From assembly GCA_018105865.1 (NCBI GenBank), contig CM030853.1:1811929-1875928 (forward strand): DNA of 64,000 nt, in the 5' to 3' direction. Positions 43,933 through 54,998 of this stretch are shown one piece after another; position 1 is the first letter of the stretch; the number at the start of each line of letters is the position of its first letter. A program made the position numbers and the translations under genes. The notes under the pieces are model-generated. The model made no database searches, was not told where the DNA came from, and was given only the letters and a program-made list of their open reading frames with translations. The stretch is from Metaphire vulgaris (lineage: Eukaryota > Annelida > Clitellata > Crassiclitellata > Megascolecidae).

Positions 43933-46900
43933 TTTCCCATAAAATTAATTATCCCAAAAATATTTTTCTTTGCACAATTATCTATGCTTACCTACCTTTA
44001 TCTCCCGATACCAAGCACTACAAACTGGAAGACAAAAAAGCACAAGGAATCCCGCATGGAAGTCATTTCAGTCTATCGCTGTGGCAACACAATTTTTTCT
44101 TGGGCAAGGAGGTTTTTCTAGAAAAATGGGGTAACAACCTTTTTCAGTCAGAAAACAAGAATTAAAAAAACTAAACATATTGTCTCGATGAAACCATGAC
44201 GACCAACGTGCAAAACAACAACAGGGCACACAAAGCACTACACCTCAAATACCAAATGGATATGAACCCTTTAAATTGATTTTTCATGAAAAATTCCATG
44301 TCAATTCCAGCAATAAATCACCAGGTTTTACCCAAGCAAAATTCAGCTCTAAGCACATCAACTAAAAGTGACAACTGCTCAGTCGTACCTGTCCGGACAG
44401 TACCACCAGTGCACCTGGAGGGTGCGGTCACGTTTGGCGACAGGGCGTAGCCATTCACCTGGCACAGAAAATCAAGAATAAAATACAAAATATAAAACAG
44501 AAGTGATTAATAAACTAAACATTCTATGGAAACCCACTTCCTTCACAATTCATAGTCTTTACAATATTAAGATTCCCTAACTAATAGCATTCAAATAACT
44601 GTATACAATACAGTTATACATGACAGTATTTGTTTAGGGGTGGTCTATACCCCCATGAATTTAGGAAACTGGGGAGGAATGGGAATTATGAAAATGGACA
44701 GATGTAAACACAAAAGACCCAGTCAATTATAAATTAACAAAAATTGCATGCAGTCACTTACCTTCCTCCCGTGAGTTTGGTGGGGAAAGATGATATGCGT
44801 GGCTTCGGATGGCTTGTCGACGATTAAGCCCTGGTGCCGTTTGACGATATCCTTCAGTTTACAGGTCAATATCTTGTCGATTTCCGGCCGAAGGAGAATG
44901 GCGGGCTGGACCAAAGCCTTGCTCTGGAGCAGCGACTTCTGAATCTGCATAAACATCTCAACGTTACGATCCATCCTCGACGGCGACTGGAAATCAAAAC
45001 GACGCCTAAAACAAAACAAAAGATTACATCCTGTAACATTCCTGTAATCCTAAAGGTAAGAATCCAATGATCCTTCGGTGACCTTTGCTTCTAGATAAAC
45101 GATACAATGACAAGACGTGACACAAAAGTCTATTCTTGACATGCCAGATAAGATAATCATGTCTGCCAAGCTTTGATGCCAAAACAAAAGGACATTAATT
45201 TTGCAAATTAAAGATGATGACAAAATCTAAAAAACAACTCATATAATAACAAGCATGTCAGAGAATATTCTGATACAGTCAAACCCATGTTCTGTCACTC
45301 GCTCGTCTTAAAGTCAATCTTCTCTCAGCATCACAGGTTTTATCAATCCCAGTTCTTTTTTAACATATGCCAATCAAACACAGTGGCTGCCCACATATGC
45401 TATTTAACTCTTTATTGTAAATTTAACGTAACATTACACACTCTGAATAATGGTCTTGGCTGAGTTTCCGACATTTAGAAATAATAAACCACTAAACAAA
45501 TCAACGAAGCACGAACAAGCTATACGCAATAAGCCACAGTAGACTGACCATCCTTGTTCCGTCTTAAACTTGAACACTGAAACGAGAATCTGCGAAAGTC
45601 CACCACCAGGTTTATAATCCAAAAAGCAGCGAATCTACAAAAGCAGACGTCGTTAACAATCATCATCACCACCACACTCCATAGTCCATACGAACCATTG
45701 GAACCAACAGTGAAGAAGTGCCCATCCATGGTCCTTTCCTTTCTTTCGCCCTATGTATCCCAGTTTGGGTGTTAAGTCCAGTCCATTAAAGAATACCATC
45801 AATCCATCTTCTCTTTGGTTCTAAGTTTTCTGACATGCCATTGATCTCCACAGACCTTTATGTCATGTCGTTAACAATAAAAATGTGCATTTAGTATTTC
45901 ATCAATAATATTAAAGCAGTCACAGAAAAAAAGAAGTCAAGAGGGTATTTGGAAACCTCTCCACTCAGTTCTGCGATTCATCTTACGGAATCTTACAACC
46001 GTTGCTGTTGTCGCCCTCTGCCACATCACAACAAGAATCAACAAATAAAACCATTCTAAACTCATTTAATCTAATCAAATCAACTAGTATAAAATCATCT
46101 GCCAATAATGCATGAAGCATTAACCCCTTAACTGGGGATCTCGGATATATCCGTCCATTTTACATTGAGTTACAGTTAAATACACGGTTAAGGGGTTAAC
46201 GCATCACATTTAATTGCAGGCTAACTTGAAAAATTAGCGCAATTCAGAAAACACAGGCACAAAAAGTCACATTAAAAACACATACATAAAAACCGTTAGA
46301 TTAAAAAATGCAGACATAAGAACAGACCGGAAGTTTGGTGAGTGCCGGTTTCGTAACACTCTTTCCAAATGCATCCTCTTGAAATTGAAGGAGCTGGCAA
46401 ACGAGGGCCGCAAGACTTTTATTTGTTGGCGGCTCAGTTTGAATGTACTAAACAGATCCAAATTAAACAGCAAAGATCCACATTTAAGCATAAATTGATA
46501 CTTTATCCAACGCCTAACAAAGGGGTTGACACAGGAACACTGGAAAAAATGGGTCGGCGAAAGAGATATTAACTAGTGCTACAATTCAGCCATTAGGACA
46601 TTAATTAACACAGAGCATAAGTAATATAACAGGCCCAAGGCTTTGGCGTCTTCAGATCTATGTAAATTTTTATAACAACGTTTGCAAATATAGGAGCCAG
46701 GAAATTAGGGGACCATCTCATACAATCCTAAATGATCCTGATCGCTATTTGAATTACGCTGATAACCATAGCTGCTATCCAAATTCAGCTACCAATTATA
46801 AGTGATAGTCTAATAATAAAGGGGGAAATAATATACAAAATCTGAACTACTAATAATCTGCAGTGGATAATATAATAATTTATGATAAATGCTTTGTGAT

Positions 46901-47031
46901 GGGGGGCCGGTCACCTTCTTGTAGTTTTTCTGGAGCCAAGATTTAACCGAATCCATCTGAGCGACTGTTTCGATCGACTCGAAGTACTTGACGCTCGGTC
47001 CTCCGTCCTTTTTCCGCTGAATCAAAGCCAT
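36100..47031 (-). CDS. SMARCC: SMARCC-family SWI/SNF (BAF) scaffold subunit, 21 exons, 3' end unresolved
   Basis: The product is a nuclear core subunit of SWI/SNF chromatin remodelers (BAF155/BAF170, Moira, Swi3 family). It dimerises and holds the complex together. Exons 5' to 3': 46915-47031, 46328-46447, 45549-45634, 44762-45005 (functional donor probably 4 bp further, from 44758), 44389-44458, 43777-43852, 43505-43588, 43220-43279, 42901-43022, 42360-42564, 41853-42052, 41203-41316, 40651-40807, 40108-40248, 39119-39446, 38524-38691, 38278-38336, 38015-38101, 37357-37497, 36897-37031, 36100-36247. All phases agree and give about 955 codons. Domain order is N-terminal MarR/BRCT/chromo-like module (about 1-245), SWIRM (about 424-520), SANT (about 609-658), coiled coil (about 862-950). 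Vertebrate proteins are about 1100-1200 residues, so a Pro/Gln-rich tail may be missing. Introns carry short MITEs and minisatellites. Confidence 0.93.
36306..36387. mobile_element. TA-flanked ~80-bp palindromic MITE (mariner-like), copy 1
   Basis: The ends tacagggtggtgcaaaaaaa and ttttttgggccaccccgta are inverted repeats bordered by TA. The asymmetric core reads ccggactagtcacatttagg ... tgcatttaatatagt. Other copies: 40544-40624, 41440-41525, 52387-52468, 59631-59712. Confidence 0.85.
37072..37185. repeat. ~21-bp minisatellite in SMARCC intron
   Basis: Five tandem units of gaccacaagaccatacagaga with small changes, starting about 40 bp upstream of the acceptor of SMARCC exon 20. It is in the intron 37032-37356. 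It produces overlapping spurious ORFs on both strands. Confidence 0.9.
37357..38691 (-). CDS. SMARCC: SMARCC exons 16-19, acidic and Ala-rich region
   Basis: The exons are 38524-38691 ([14 protein letters not shown]..., [14 protein letters not shown]), 38278-38336 (Glu/Lys-rich), 38015-38101 ([16 protein letters not shown]...) and 37357-37497 (ending [18 protein letters not shown]). The [10 protein letters not shown] and FGLD..GIAGT motifs and the Ala-rich stretch match the post-SANT region of SMARCC. All joints are in frame. Confidence 0.88.
39119..39446 (-). CDS. SMARCC: SMARCC exon 15, SANT domain
   Basis: A 328-bp exon encodes the Myb-like SANT domain ([40 protein letters not shown]) and then [10 protein letters not shown] and [20 protein letters not shown], all strongly conserved in SMARCC. 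SANT contributes to histone-tail and partner contacts. It is markedly GC-richer than its surroundings. Ends phase 1 at a GTGAGA donor. Confidence 0.95.
39508..39702. mobile_element. hAT-like MITE, family C, copy 4
   Basis: It starts cagtgttttatactagtc and ends gtctggataaaacactg. Flanks tcgtactg (39500-39507) and tcatactg (39703-39710) match at 7 of 8. It lies in the SMARCC intron 39447-40107. Confidence 0.85.
39772..39850 (+). mobile_element. TTAA-flanked MITE (piggyBac-like), copy 2
   Basis: Bounded by TTAA, with ends ccccttaaccgtg and attaagggg. It is in the SMARCC intron 39447-40107, downstream of the family-C element. Confidence 0.88.
40108..40248 (-). CDS. SMARCC: SMARCC exon 14, linker with NAGNAG acceptor
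   Basis: The exon encodes [20 protein letters not shown] and later [12 protein letters not shown], which aligns with the short conserved motif before the SANT domain. The acceptor reads AAGCAG, a tandem NAGNAG, so the first Gln may be included or skipped (exon end at 40248 or 40245). Confidence 0.85.
40544..40624. mobile_element. TA-flanked palindromic MITE (mariner-like), copy 2
   Basis: Ends tacagggcggcacaaaaaaa and tttttttgcaccaccctgta. The core is inverted relative to copy 1. It ends about 25 bp before the donor border of SMARCC exon 13. Confidence 0.88.
40651..42052 (-). CDS. SMARCC: SMARCC exons 11-13, SWIRM domain
   Basis: The exons are 41853-42052, 41203-41316 and 40651-40807. Together they encode the SWIRM helical domain: [75 protein letters not shown] and [13 protein letters not shown] binds nucleosomal DNA and partner subunits in SWI/SNF. 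All hallmark residues are present and the split codons at both joints (Ile, Arg) restore conserved residues. Confidence 0.95.
41036..41116 (+). mobile_element. TTAA-flanked MITE (piggyBac-like), copy 3
   Basis: Bounded by TTAA, with ends ccccttaactggg and agttaagggg. It lies in the SMARCC intron 40808-41202. Confidence 0.88.
41440..41525. mobile_element. TA-flanked palindromic MITE (mariner-like), copy 3
   Basis: Ends tacagggtggtgcaaaaaaa and ttttttttgctccaccctgta with the same core as copy 2. It lies in the SMARCC intron 41317-41852. A (TCAC)n tract is at 41700-41750 in the same intron. Confidence 0.88.
42360..43852 (-). CDS. SMARCC: SMARCC exons 6-10, chromo-like end and charged linker
   Basis: The exons are 43777-43852 ([19 protein letters not shown]...), 43505-43588 ([20 protein letters not shown]...), 43220-43279 ([20 protein letters not shown]), 42901-43022 (basic, with [20 protein letters not shown], a likely bipartite nuclear localisation signal) and 42360-42564 (acidic [12 protein letters not shown], then [10 protein letters not shown]). 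Exon 10 has two in-frame donors, at 42359 (GTTATT) and about 21 bases upstream (GTAGGG). The choice is uncertain. Confidence 0.88.
42683..42737. repeat. (AT)n(AC)n microsatellite
   Basis: AT then AC dinucleotides in the SMARCC intron 42565-42900. An AAT tract follows at 42843-42870, 31 bp from the donor border of exon 9. Confidence 0.9.
43376..43455 (+). mobile_element. TTAA-flanked MITE (piggyBac-like), diverged copy 4
   Basis: Bounded by TTAA, but the ends are cccttaaaccacc and caaggg and the core is changed (ctgtaactatatgcaatgta). It has the same length and layout as the other copies, so it is an older insertion or a sister subfamily. It is in the SMARCC intron 43280-43504. Confidence 0.65.
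44389..46447 (-). CDS. SMARCC: SMARCC exons 2-5, N-terminal module
   Basis: The exons are 46328-46447 ([12 protein letters not shown]...LTKLP), 45549-45634 ([20 protein letters not shown]...), 44762-45005 ([19 protein letters not shown]...) and 44389-44458 ([20 protein letters not shown]). They correspond to the conserved N-terminal MarR/BRCT-like part of SMARCC. The frame into exon 5 works only if exon 4 uses the donor 4 bases beyond the canonical GTAAGT, giving KVSEW across the joint. Confidence 0.85.
46120..46199 (-). mobile_element. TTAA-flanked MITE (piggyBac-like), copy 5
   Basis: Bounded by TTAA and inverted relative to copies 1 and 2 (ggatatatccgtccatttta then cattgagttacagtt). It lies in the SMARCC intron 45635-46327. 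Confidence 0.88.
46915..47031 (-). CDS. SMARCC: SMARCC exon 1, start codon
   Basis: The ATG at 47031-47029 opens [20 protein letters not shown], closely resembling the amino terminus of animal SMARCC1/2 proteins. The exon ends NYKK before a GTGACC donor in phase 0. The next exon continues [12 protein letters not shown] at the expected position. The start is therefore chosen by homology. No TATA box or initiator is evident upstream. Confidence 0.9.
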
Positions 47032-47645
47032 TATATTTTAATGTATTTTTAGAAAATAATTTTAAATTCGATTTAATTCCACAAACAAGAGGCTTGGCAA
47101 AGCGTACTGCCGCTTATGTTTTGGAAAATATAGGAGATGTTGGCCCAAAGATATTGAAAAGCCAATGAGGAATTCGCATAATTTAGAATTTTAGCTTTCA
47201 GGTTCGATATTTAAAACGATATTTAAAAATTGCATATATATTTGACACATGCGCTGAGATATTTGAAGCGAGTCCGAAAATTTTGTATAATAGAATATAG
47301 GAGTTCTTCTGGTAAACAAGGGTCTACAAAGCGTAACAAAACATCGACGCAGCATCAGACTCTAGAGTCTGTAAATTATTCGATTGTGCTGTCACCTGTA
47401 AGTGGACTATCAACAACGACATGCTCGTCGACATCACAATATTACTTACCGGTAGATTTGGTGAACCCTCTCCAAGCGAAACATACGGTAATATTGTATT
47501 CAAATCCTGGTATTTGGGGCATATTTTAGACTAACGGTAGGGCCTACTACCGACAATAATAATAGCAGTAATAGCTAGGTCTCACCCAAAATCTGCATTT
47601 GTTTAGCCACTACTCAGGTATACGCAGAGACTAAATCAGAGAGAG

Positions 47646-48110
<465 letters not shown>

Positions 48111-48397
48111 TCTGACTCTGACTCTGCTTCTTGCGTCTTTCGATTCATTTGTTAAGTGTTTTGATCGGCGCCTGTCTATCAATGGCCCGCGTGTTTTGAC
48201 GTTCAAAGAAATAATTCCCAATCGTCATCTAACCGTGTTATTTGAGGAGGACTAAACAATCGACCGGATCAAATACGGTGGAATCGATGCCTGTTACCGC
48301 CCCCCCCCCCACAGCTTCCAACAAAGACCCCGATACGTTAAACGTCGACTAAACGTAGAAGACAACGAAGGAAAAACATTCGGAGACTCATCATTCA

Positions 48398-48477
48398 TTA
48401 ACCCCTTAACTGGGGATCCCGGATATATCCGTCCATTTTACATTGAGTTACAGTTAAATACACGATTAAGGGGTTAA
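48398..48477 (-). mobile_element. TTAA-flanked MITE (piggyBac-like), copy 6
   Basis: Bounded by TTAA, nearly identical to copy 5 and in the same orientation. Confidence 0.88.
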
Positions 48478-48907
48478 CGGATGTCGATCTGCAATATACA
48501 GTATTTAGCGCGGCAACACGAGACGTTTCAAACAGCGCTATATCAATCAAAATAGTACCGGGGTTAGAATGACGTGAATGGACGCCATTATAGAAGAAGA
48601 TGGAGCTGGAGTTGGAAATGGGAATCGAATTAGTAGGAGTGGGGAGAGGAAGGGGTGAGAGAGAGCAGAGGCGCCTCATCAACTCAACTCTGACATTTTG
48701 CTGTTTTCATGTAGCGCTATTTTATTACCATTTACCATATTTCGGCGTTCAAACAAATTTAGCATTGGTAGAATTCTATCAGTATCGCGTACGAATAGAC
48801 CAATAGTAATTATACGTACGTCATAGGCCTAATGCGTTCAAACAATTTGCGCTATATGAGCTGATCAACGGGTCAGTTAACTGTAGGCCTAAATGTCATA
48901 CAAACAC

Positions 48908-49165
48908 CGCTCGTACGACACCACAAATTTTCGCTCAAATTTCGAAAAAAAACCTGGACTATATAGTCCATGAAAAATTTTCGGGCGACCCAAAAATTCA
49001 TGTCGATATATTGCCCACATTTCGCTTTAGAACCCTCAAGCGCCCCCCACTGATGTCAGAGGACTAGAAAAATCCGTCACTTTCCACCGTATTAATGTGT
49101 CTAGGCTATATTGGCAATTATAATAATGGTGGCTATACATTGTATAGATTTAAAAACCCTTTAAA
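48908..49165 (+). repeat. Dispersed ~255-bp repeat, family H, copy 2
   Basis: A near-identical direct copy of 24415-24675, starting tacgacaccacaaattttcg. It is followed by a family-B-like right end (...ggctacgccactg, 49267). Confidence 0.85.
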
Positions 49166-49471
49166 GTGATAGGGTTATGGTTAGGGTTTTTAAGGGTTTT
49201 GGTCACGGTCAAAAGTTTCAAAACCAACAACCAAACCCGCCTTACGGAAATCCTGGCTACGCCACTGACGACTATGCAGCTTTCGGATGTGAAATCGCAA
49301 AAATTCGTCTTTAAACCCATGTTTAAAACTCGCTTTGATATTTTATCCAACATAATAAAGAAAGGCATACACCTCACTGTAAATTCCTTTCAATTTTTCA
49401 AACAACAAAAAAGCGGACAAGAAGAAAATAATAATTGCGGAACGAAGAAAAATGCACCGTTGATTATTCAA

Positions 49472-49551
49472 TTAACCCCTTAACCGTGTATTTAACTGTA
49501 ACTCAAAGTTAAATGGATGGATATATCCGGGATCCCCAGTTAAGGGGTTAA
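49472..49551 (+). mobile_element. TTAA-flanked MITE (piggyBac-like), copy 7
   Basis: Bounded by TTAA, with the same orientation and core as copies 1 and 2. Confidence 0.88.
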
Positions 49552-49878
49552 GTGCATTGACACTTGCACTCTCACACTGCACTGAATGTATGATCGGAGT
49601 GCGGTCGAGAACGATGCGTCTCTCCTCGGAATACCTGTGTCCAGCTGCAGCAGCAGCTGGTTCCCTTCCACCCCTTCAATTGGGGTCGATGTATGTTGTT
49701 CTTCGCCCCTAAAATTACAGTAATGAGCACCGTGCGACATTTAATGTACATGGAGAAAGCGTCTCTCCCCCCACCCCCAACCATCGGATGGCATTGCAAT
49801 GGGGCGCCGTTTCACCAACAATTCAGACAAGTGTAATTACTAAGTGGTAGATGAGGGTATAAACTAGATAGCTACATA

Positions 49879-49879
49879 A

Positions 49880-49926
<47 letters not shown>
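49879..49926. repeat. (GACA)n microsatellite
   Basis: About twelve GACA units. Confidence 0.95.
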
Positions 49927-49988
49927 TACACTGTAGATTGATTGAGACGAACGATAACAAGCATTAACCCTATAGTTGCCCGTGCATT

Positions 49989-50019
<31 letters not shown>

Positions 50020-50154
50020 TCTGGATGGGATGACGCAGTATCTTATGAAAGAGAACCGTTCTTGTTCCCGGTTCTTTGATCGTGAGAACAAGATCTCGGG
50101 AGATGGACACCGACGAAACGATAAGCGAGGGAAGCTTTTCTTTCGCCGTCGTCC

Positions 50155-50194
<40 letters not shown>

Positions 50195-50982
50195 TTGAGT
50201 TGTTCCGAAAAGACCCGACGACGCCACCTGTTGACCGAACTCGTCAGCATCGTCGTCACAACTCACAGCGGCGCAATAACTGCAGACTGCGCAGAGCGGT
50301 GCATTAGAGGACTTCTGTCGAACCACAAGGGCGAGAAGCAACCGCTCGGGTCGCACTTCCGACAGTCTCTACGCTACCCCCTCACCCCCTCAACCCCCCC
50401 CGCCCCCGAGGACACGGAAATCGGCGGGCGCCATTGAAAGTGGCTCCATATAAGCGGATGACGTCACGTGGTTTGGCAAATCTGTGTGTGTGTGTGTGTT
50501 TCTCTCTGTCTCTCTGTCTGTCTGTCGTTTTCTCATGAGAGCGTCACCAATTCACGAACGATAAGGACAGAACTGTCGAGAGAAACTACGGAAGACGTTA
50601 TATGGCCCTCTTCAGACAGAGATGTCCGCCGCGGGTTTCCGTAGAGATGAGGGATATCTCTGAAAGTCCTACACGTTTTCTCCATTATCTTCTCGGCTGG
50701 CTTGAAAATCGAGTGACGAGAGATTTGGATCTACGTACATGTATACAGACCGTCGACTGCCTTCCATTAGAAACGCAACGATCCCTCTTCAAAGAATAGT
50801 GGCGCAGCCAGGCTTCCGGAATACGAGGGGTCGGGTCAAAAGTCTTCGACGAGCAAAAAAGGTGGTGCGAAAAAGGGTCGTCCGGGGCTTCTTCGCCAAT
50901 TCTCTTATTCTTTTCGACCATACCAACTCAACTACCATCCTCCAAAATTTCTCCACTGTTTTACGCCGAAAATCCCACGAAC

Positions 50983-51310
50983 GGATATAGTATATAATGA
51001 TGACTCCCGTATAATAATGACTTCCCAGTCATTATTATTATATATAATAACGACGGGAGAGTCATTAATATATATATATATATAATATATATATAGGCCT
51101 ATATAATGACTGGGGTGTTTTTATTATATAGAGTCATTATTATTATTATATATAATAACGACGGGGGAGTTATTTATATATATATATATATAATATATAT
51201 ATAGGCCTATATAATGACTGGGGTGTTTTTATTATATAGAGTCATTATTATTATATATCATAATGACGGGGGTATTATTATATGGGTGTCAATATGGTAT
51301 GCTACACCAG
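50983..51310. mobile_element. Fold-back element related to 32638-33240
   Basis: The left arm starts ggatatagtatataatgatg. The right arm ends tggtatgctacaccag. Both carry the ataataatgactccc modules seen at 32638-33240. The centre contains two direct copies of a ~115-bp block (gacgggrgagt ... ggcctatataatgactgggg). There is no LINE fragment in this copy. Confidence 0.6.
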
Positions 51311-51390
51311 TATAATTAAATTCTATGACCAAAACAATGAATGATATAATTTTTACGTCGCCATAAAGTAATTGAATTCCTTATCCATTG

Positions 51391-52296
51391 CAGTGTTGTA
51401 TGAAGTACTGAGTTTGAGTACTCAAGTAAAAGTACAAGTATTATGTCATTTTTTTACTTAAGTAAAAGTAAAAAGTACCTATAAAAATAGTTACTCAAGT
51501 AAAAGTAAAAAAGTACTCCTCAAAAAGTTACTTTTTAAGTAAAAAGTAAAAAGTACCGTGACAGACGGAATCATCAACAACTCCACATTATCATGCTAAA
51601 TCACATTTTTATTACTACTTTTAAGCAGCATGCAGAAGCCTCAGCAGTCAACACGTACACATTTACACCATTAACTGCATTAGCACAAATGCTGGTTTCG
51701 CAAAGCCGTAGCTAGGGGGCAGGGTCAAGCTGTCCCGGGCGCCGTCCTCGAAGGCGCAATTTGCACACTAAGTCCTTAATTTTTCATACCACTTTCCTCC
51801 GGCGTGAAAATAATGTTAATAAGTAAAAAAAGGTCATCGCCGGTTTTCAGACTGTCACAGGTTAAAAATTTGTATGTTGTACGTTGCCGTGAAAACTCGG
51901 GTAAGCAAAAAAAGGCCATCACCGGAATTTAAGGGCGCAGAATCTATATACCTTGCCCCGGGCGCCGACTGCTCTAACTGCGGCTCTGTGATTGCATGTA
52001 GGTCTAAGAAAGATCAAGTTTTCAAACAATCTGTCAGTCATGCGTGTACGTTTGTTGGTCATTGTCAACCCTGTACGACTAAACACGGGAAGTTGTGAAG
52101 AATTAAACAGATACTCCAGTAAATGTATCGAAATTTGGCGATGAGAAATTTTACTTGTAACGAAACGTAAAAGACATAATGTAACGAAGTAAAAGTACTA
52201 ATATTTGAATAAAAACTTACTTCGTTACAAGTAAAAGTACTGGGTAAGTTGTGTACTTCGTTACAGTACGAAGTACTCAGTTACCGCGCAACACTG
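51391..52296. mobile_element. 906-bp hAT-like non-autonomous element, family M
   Basis: The ends cagtgttgtatgaagtactg and its imperfect inverse (agtactcagttaccgcgcaacactg) are flanked by a perfect 8-bp duplication atccattg at 51383-51390 and 52297-52304. Both subterminal regions are packed with aagtaaaagtac repeats in opposite orientation. No transposase ORF is present. Confidence 0.92.
51701..51988. mobile_element. Possible nested hAT-like element, family N (CAAAGCCGTAGCTAGG)
   Basis: Inverted ends caaagccgtagctaggg and ctctaactgcggctctg lie inside the family-M element. Flanks tggtttcg and tgattgca agree only at 5 of 8. The interior has two facing cccgggcgcc modules resembling the 29537-29926 element. 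Confidence 0.55.
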
Positions 52297-52386
52297 ATCC
52301 ATTGACAGGTTGTTTCGGAAGAGGACATGGTTACAGCTTGAGCGACTGAGCGTTTAGGCCTATACTGTATGTTTGAGATGAGTGCA

Positions 52387-52468
52387 TACAGGGTGGCGCA
52401 AAAAACCGGACTAGTCACATTTACACTTGCATTTAATATAGTTTCGATATTTTTTGCGCCACCCTGTA
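52387..52468. mobile_element. TA-flanked palindromic MITE (mariner-like), copy 4
   Basis: Ends tacagggtggcgcaaaaaac and ttttttgcgccaccctgta. Core orientation as copy 1. Confidence 0.88.
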
Positions 52469-52511
52469 TATAAAGATAACGTGGTAATTGTTTAGGCCTC
52501 CTACTGCACTG

Positions 52512-52512
<1 letters not shown>

Positions 52513-52560
<48 letters not shown>
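52513..52560. repeat. (AT)n microsatellite
   Basis: About 48 bp of AT dinucleotides. Further AT tracts occur at 52998-53020 and 53243-53320. Confidence 0.95.
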
Positions 52561-52561
<1 letters not shown>

Positions 52562-53264
52562 CATTATGTATATATACTTTTATTATTTTTATATATATAC
52601 TGAAAATTGTTCTCACTTATTTCGTTTTTTGTGATGACTTCTTCTTCGAGGCGTACTGTCAATGTCAAGGTCATCTCAAGGTCATCGCTTCGTCAGAGAG
52701 GAATTCTCGAAGAACAGGAACAAGCGTTCCGGAAATCATATTTCCATGGAAATGAAGGGACAGTAACCCGGTCCGACAAATGATAGAAATTCGAGCTCTT
52801 GCGTTGTCATGGCAACGCGTCGCGAAACGCCGACGCCGACGTAATTCGTGACGTCGACGCGACACAACATCACGTGACTCAGCGAGTCAAAAGGCACGTT
52901 ATGTATCGGCAAACGATACAATTAGATAAAGTTGGGGAGATAAAATCAACAGATATCATGCCACCCACAAGCATACATTATACACGCATCTGAATATAAT
53001 TATATATATATATATATATGTGTGTATATATATATCAGATATGGACATGGGTCCATTTTTGAAACCCAACCCTTCATGATTCAAACCCAACCCACAAAAG
53101 CAATAGGGTTACTTGACCCAACCCAACCCAACCACCGTATTCCATTACAATATTTCTTTTAACTAAAAGTTATTAACCGTGCAATTTAATAAGTAAACTT
53201 TAATATGTTATAAGTTATGTGGCTATTCCAACACACACACATATATATAATATATATATATATA

Positions 53265-53324
<60 letters not shown>

Positions 53325-53912
53325 ATAGCATTTTTATATGTACTCTTCGGGTATATTTATAAAATAATTCGCATTCTATGCTTTGTCTACGCCAGCGTAT
53401 ATATGGGTGATGGAGCGCCAACTTTATACTGACCGTGCTATGAATTCGCGTGGAATACAGGAGCGAACGGAGACGAGATATAAATTTTGACCGTAGCCTG
53501 TCTTTAAAACTCCGTCACGAAAAGAAAATCGATCAGCATGCAGTGAGACAGAAACAGACAGACAGACAGCCAGACAGGAAGACAGGCAGACATCTGCAGA
53601 GAGACACAGAGACAGAGAAACAAACAGAGACAAAACAGACAGGCAGACACAGAGGTTGGAATAGTAGGATTTCTTGTGGTACGAAAGAAATCGTTGGTCT
53701 GCATGGATCTGTTCTGAATAACGATTTTCTAAAATATACTCTAGAGAGGATGGAGTGGGAGGTGGTTAATTCCTTAATTCCGAAAATTTCGCCCCCCCCC
53801 GCCACAGCGGGGGCCGTTAAACCTTCCAAGCCCCGAGAAATCGAACAGTGAATGTTAGAAAAGGGGCACTGCAATTCTCCGGCGAAACCAGGACCGTAAG
53901 ATTTCTCTGTGC
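52561..53912. other. Non-coding stretch, low-complexity segments
   Basis: It contains AT tracts, cccaaccc-type short repeats near 53115-53135 and GACA/CAGA-rich sequence 53545-53660. Open frames here (for example 53450-53851) lack any recognisable domain and are interrupted by simple sequence. No gene is supported. Confidence 0.5.
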
Positions 53913-54104
53913 CAGTGGCGGCTCCAGGATTTGGCAAGTGGGGGGGGCGTTGGGGTGGCAACTTCTAATCATGGGGTCAACCATTTGTTGTTTAATGTAT
54001 GTAGCATTAAGTATAGGGTCCCAACAGGGGGGCCACTGGGGGGGGGGCAGGCACTCAATAGGGGACACGGGCCTCCCCTGGCCCCCCCTGTGGAGCCGCC
54101 ACTG
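53913..54104 (+). mobile_element. hAT-like MITE, family A, copy 5
   Basis: The termini are cagtggcggctcc and gagccgccactg. A perfect 8-bp duplication ctctgtgc lies at 53905-53912 and 54105-54112. Confidence 0.92.
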
Positions 54105-54998
54105 CTCTGTGCCTTTTTTCACTGACTTTTCCTGCTTGACCGGGTTCTAATTCTGATTGCATACGGTGCGCCATAGTCATTGCGATAGTGGCGCCATAGA
54201 AGTTGATTGATTGTTTGATTGATCTATATATGTCCGATTCCAATCAAAAAAAGATTATTAGTGGACGAACAAGTTAGCTGGCAGACAACTCTAACGAGGG
54301 ATAAACTGTCTATATATATTTCACAGCACTTTTTCAACGGATTCCTAGCCTTCAATTGATTTTTCTAGCTCCTTTTAAAATTCTCAGTTCGCTCCGAAGA
54401 CGCCAGCATTTAAATGACTTGCCTCCCCGTATTCGCGTTTAATACATCGCAGGTCTTTGACGAATGTAAACGATTTATTTGCTCGCTTTCCTCGCGACAG
54501 TAACTAATCGCGACGCATTGTGGGAAACCGGAAGAGAGAGAGAAAGGTACGAAGCGGAAGTTATAGTCAAACGATAATATATATTATACTACGTCACCGA
54601 GAGAATCGTCAGAACCCCCGTTATCTCCCTCCCCTCCTTTCCTCTGTGAGACGGAGAACCAGTGGGGTGTCGGTGTGGGTGGGTGGGGGATGCTGCTTTT
54701 CTTTCGGTGACCTCGGAACGAACGGGTTAGATCGATTTGGGAAATGCATTCGGCTAGGGTTCGGTTATCTCCTGTAATTCAAGAAGATGCGTGAGAAAAC
54801 CGGTAGAAAATCAGTTTTTTTTATCGATCGTCATGTCTAAGTTAATCCATGACGTTCGCTGATCATATCGAAGAAAATTTAAAAATCGCGTCGGGGGGAG
54901 AGGAGGAGGAGGAGGGGGTGCTACGCTTGAATATTTTGTCCCAAGAAACCCCGCAAACTGTGCGTCATCTGCAAACTTAGCGTGCGCAAATGTGCCGA

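Noticed and set aside
49970..50437. Two long overlapping frames near 50 kb
   Set aside because: They depend on CT/AG tracts and show no conserved domain.
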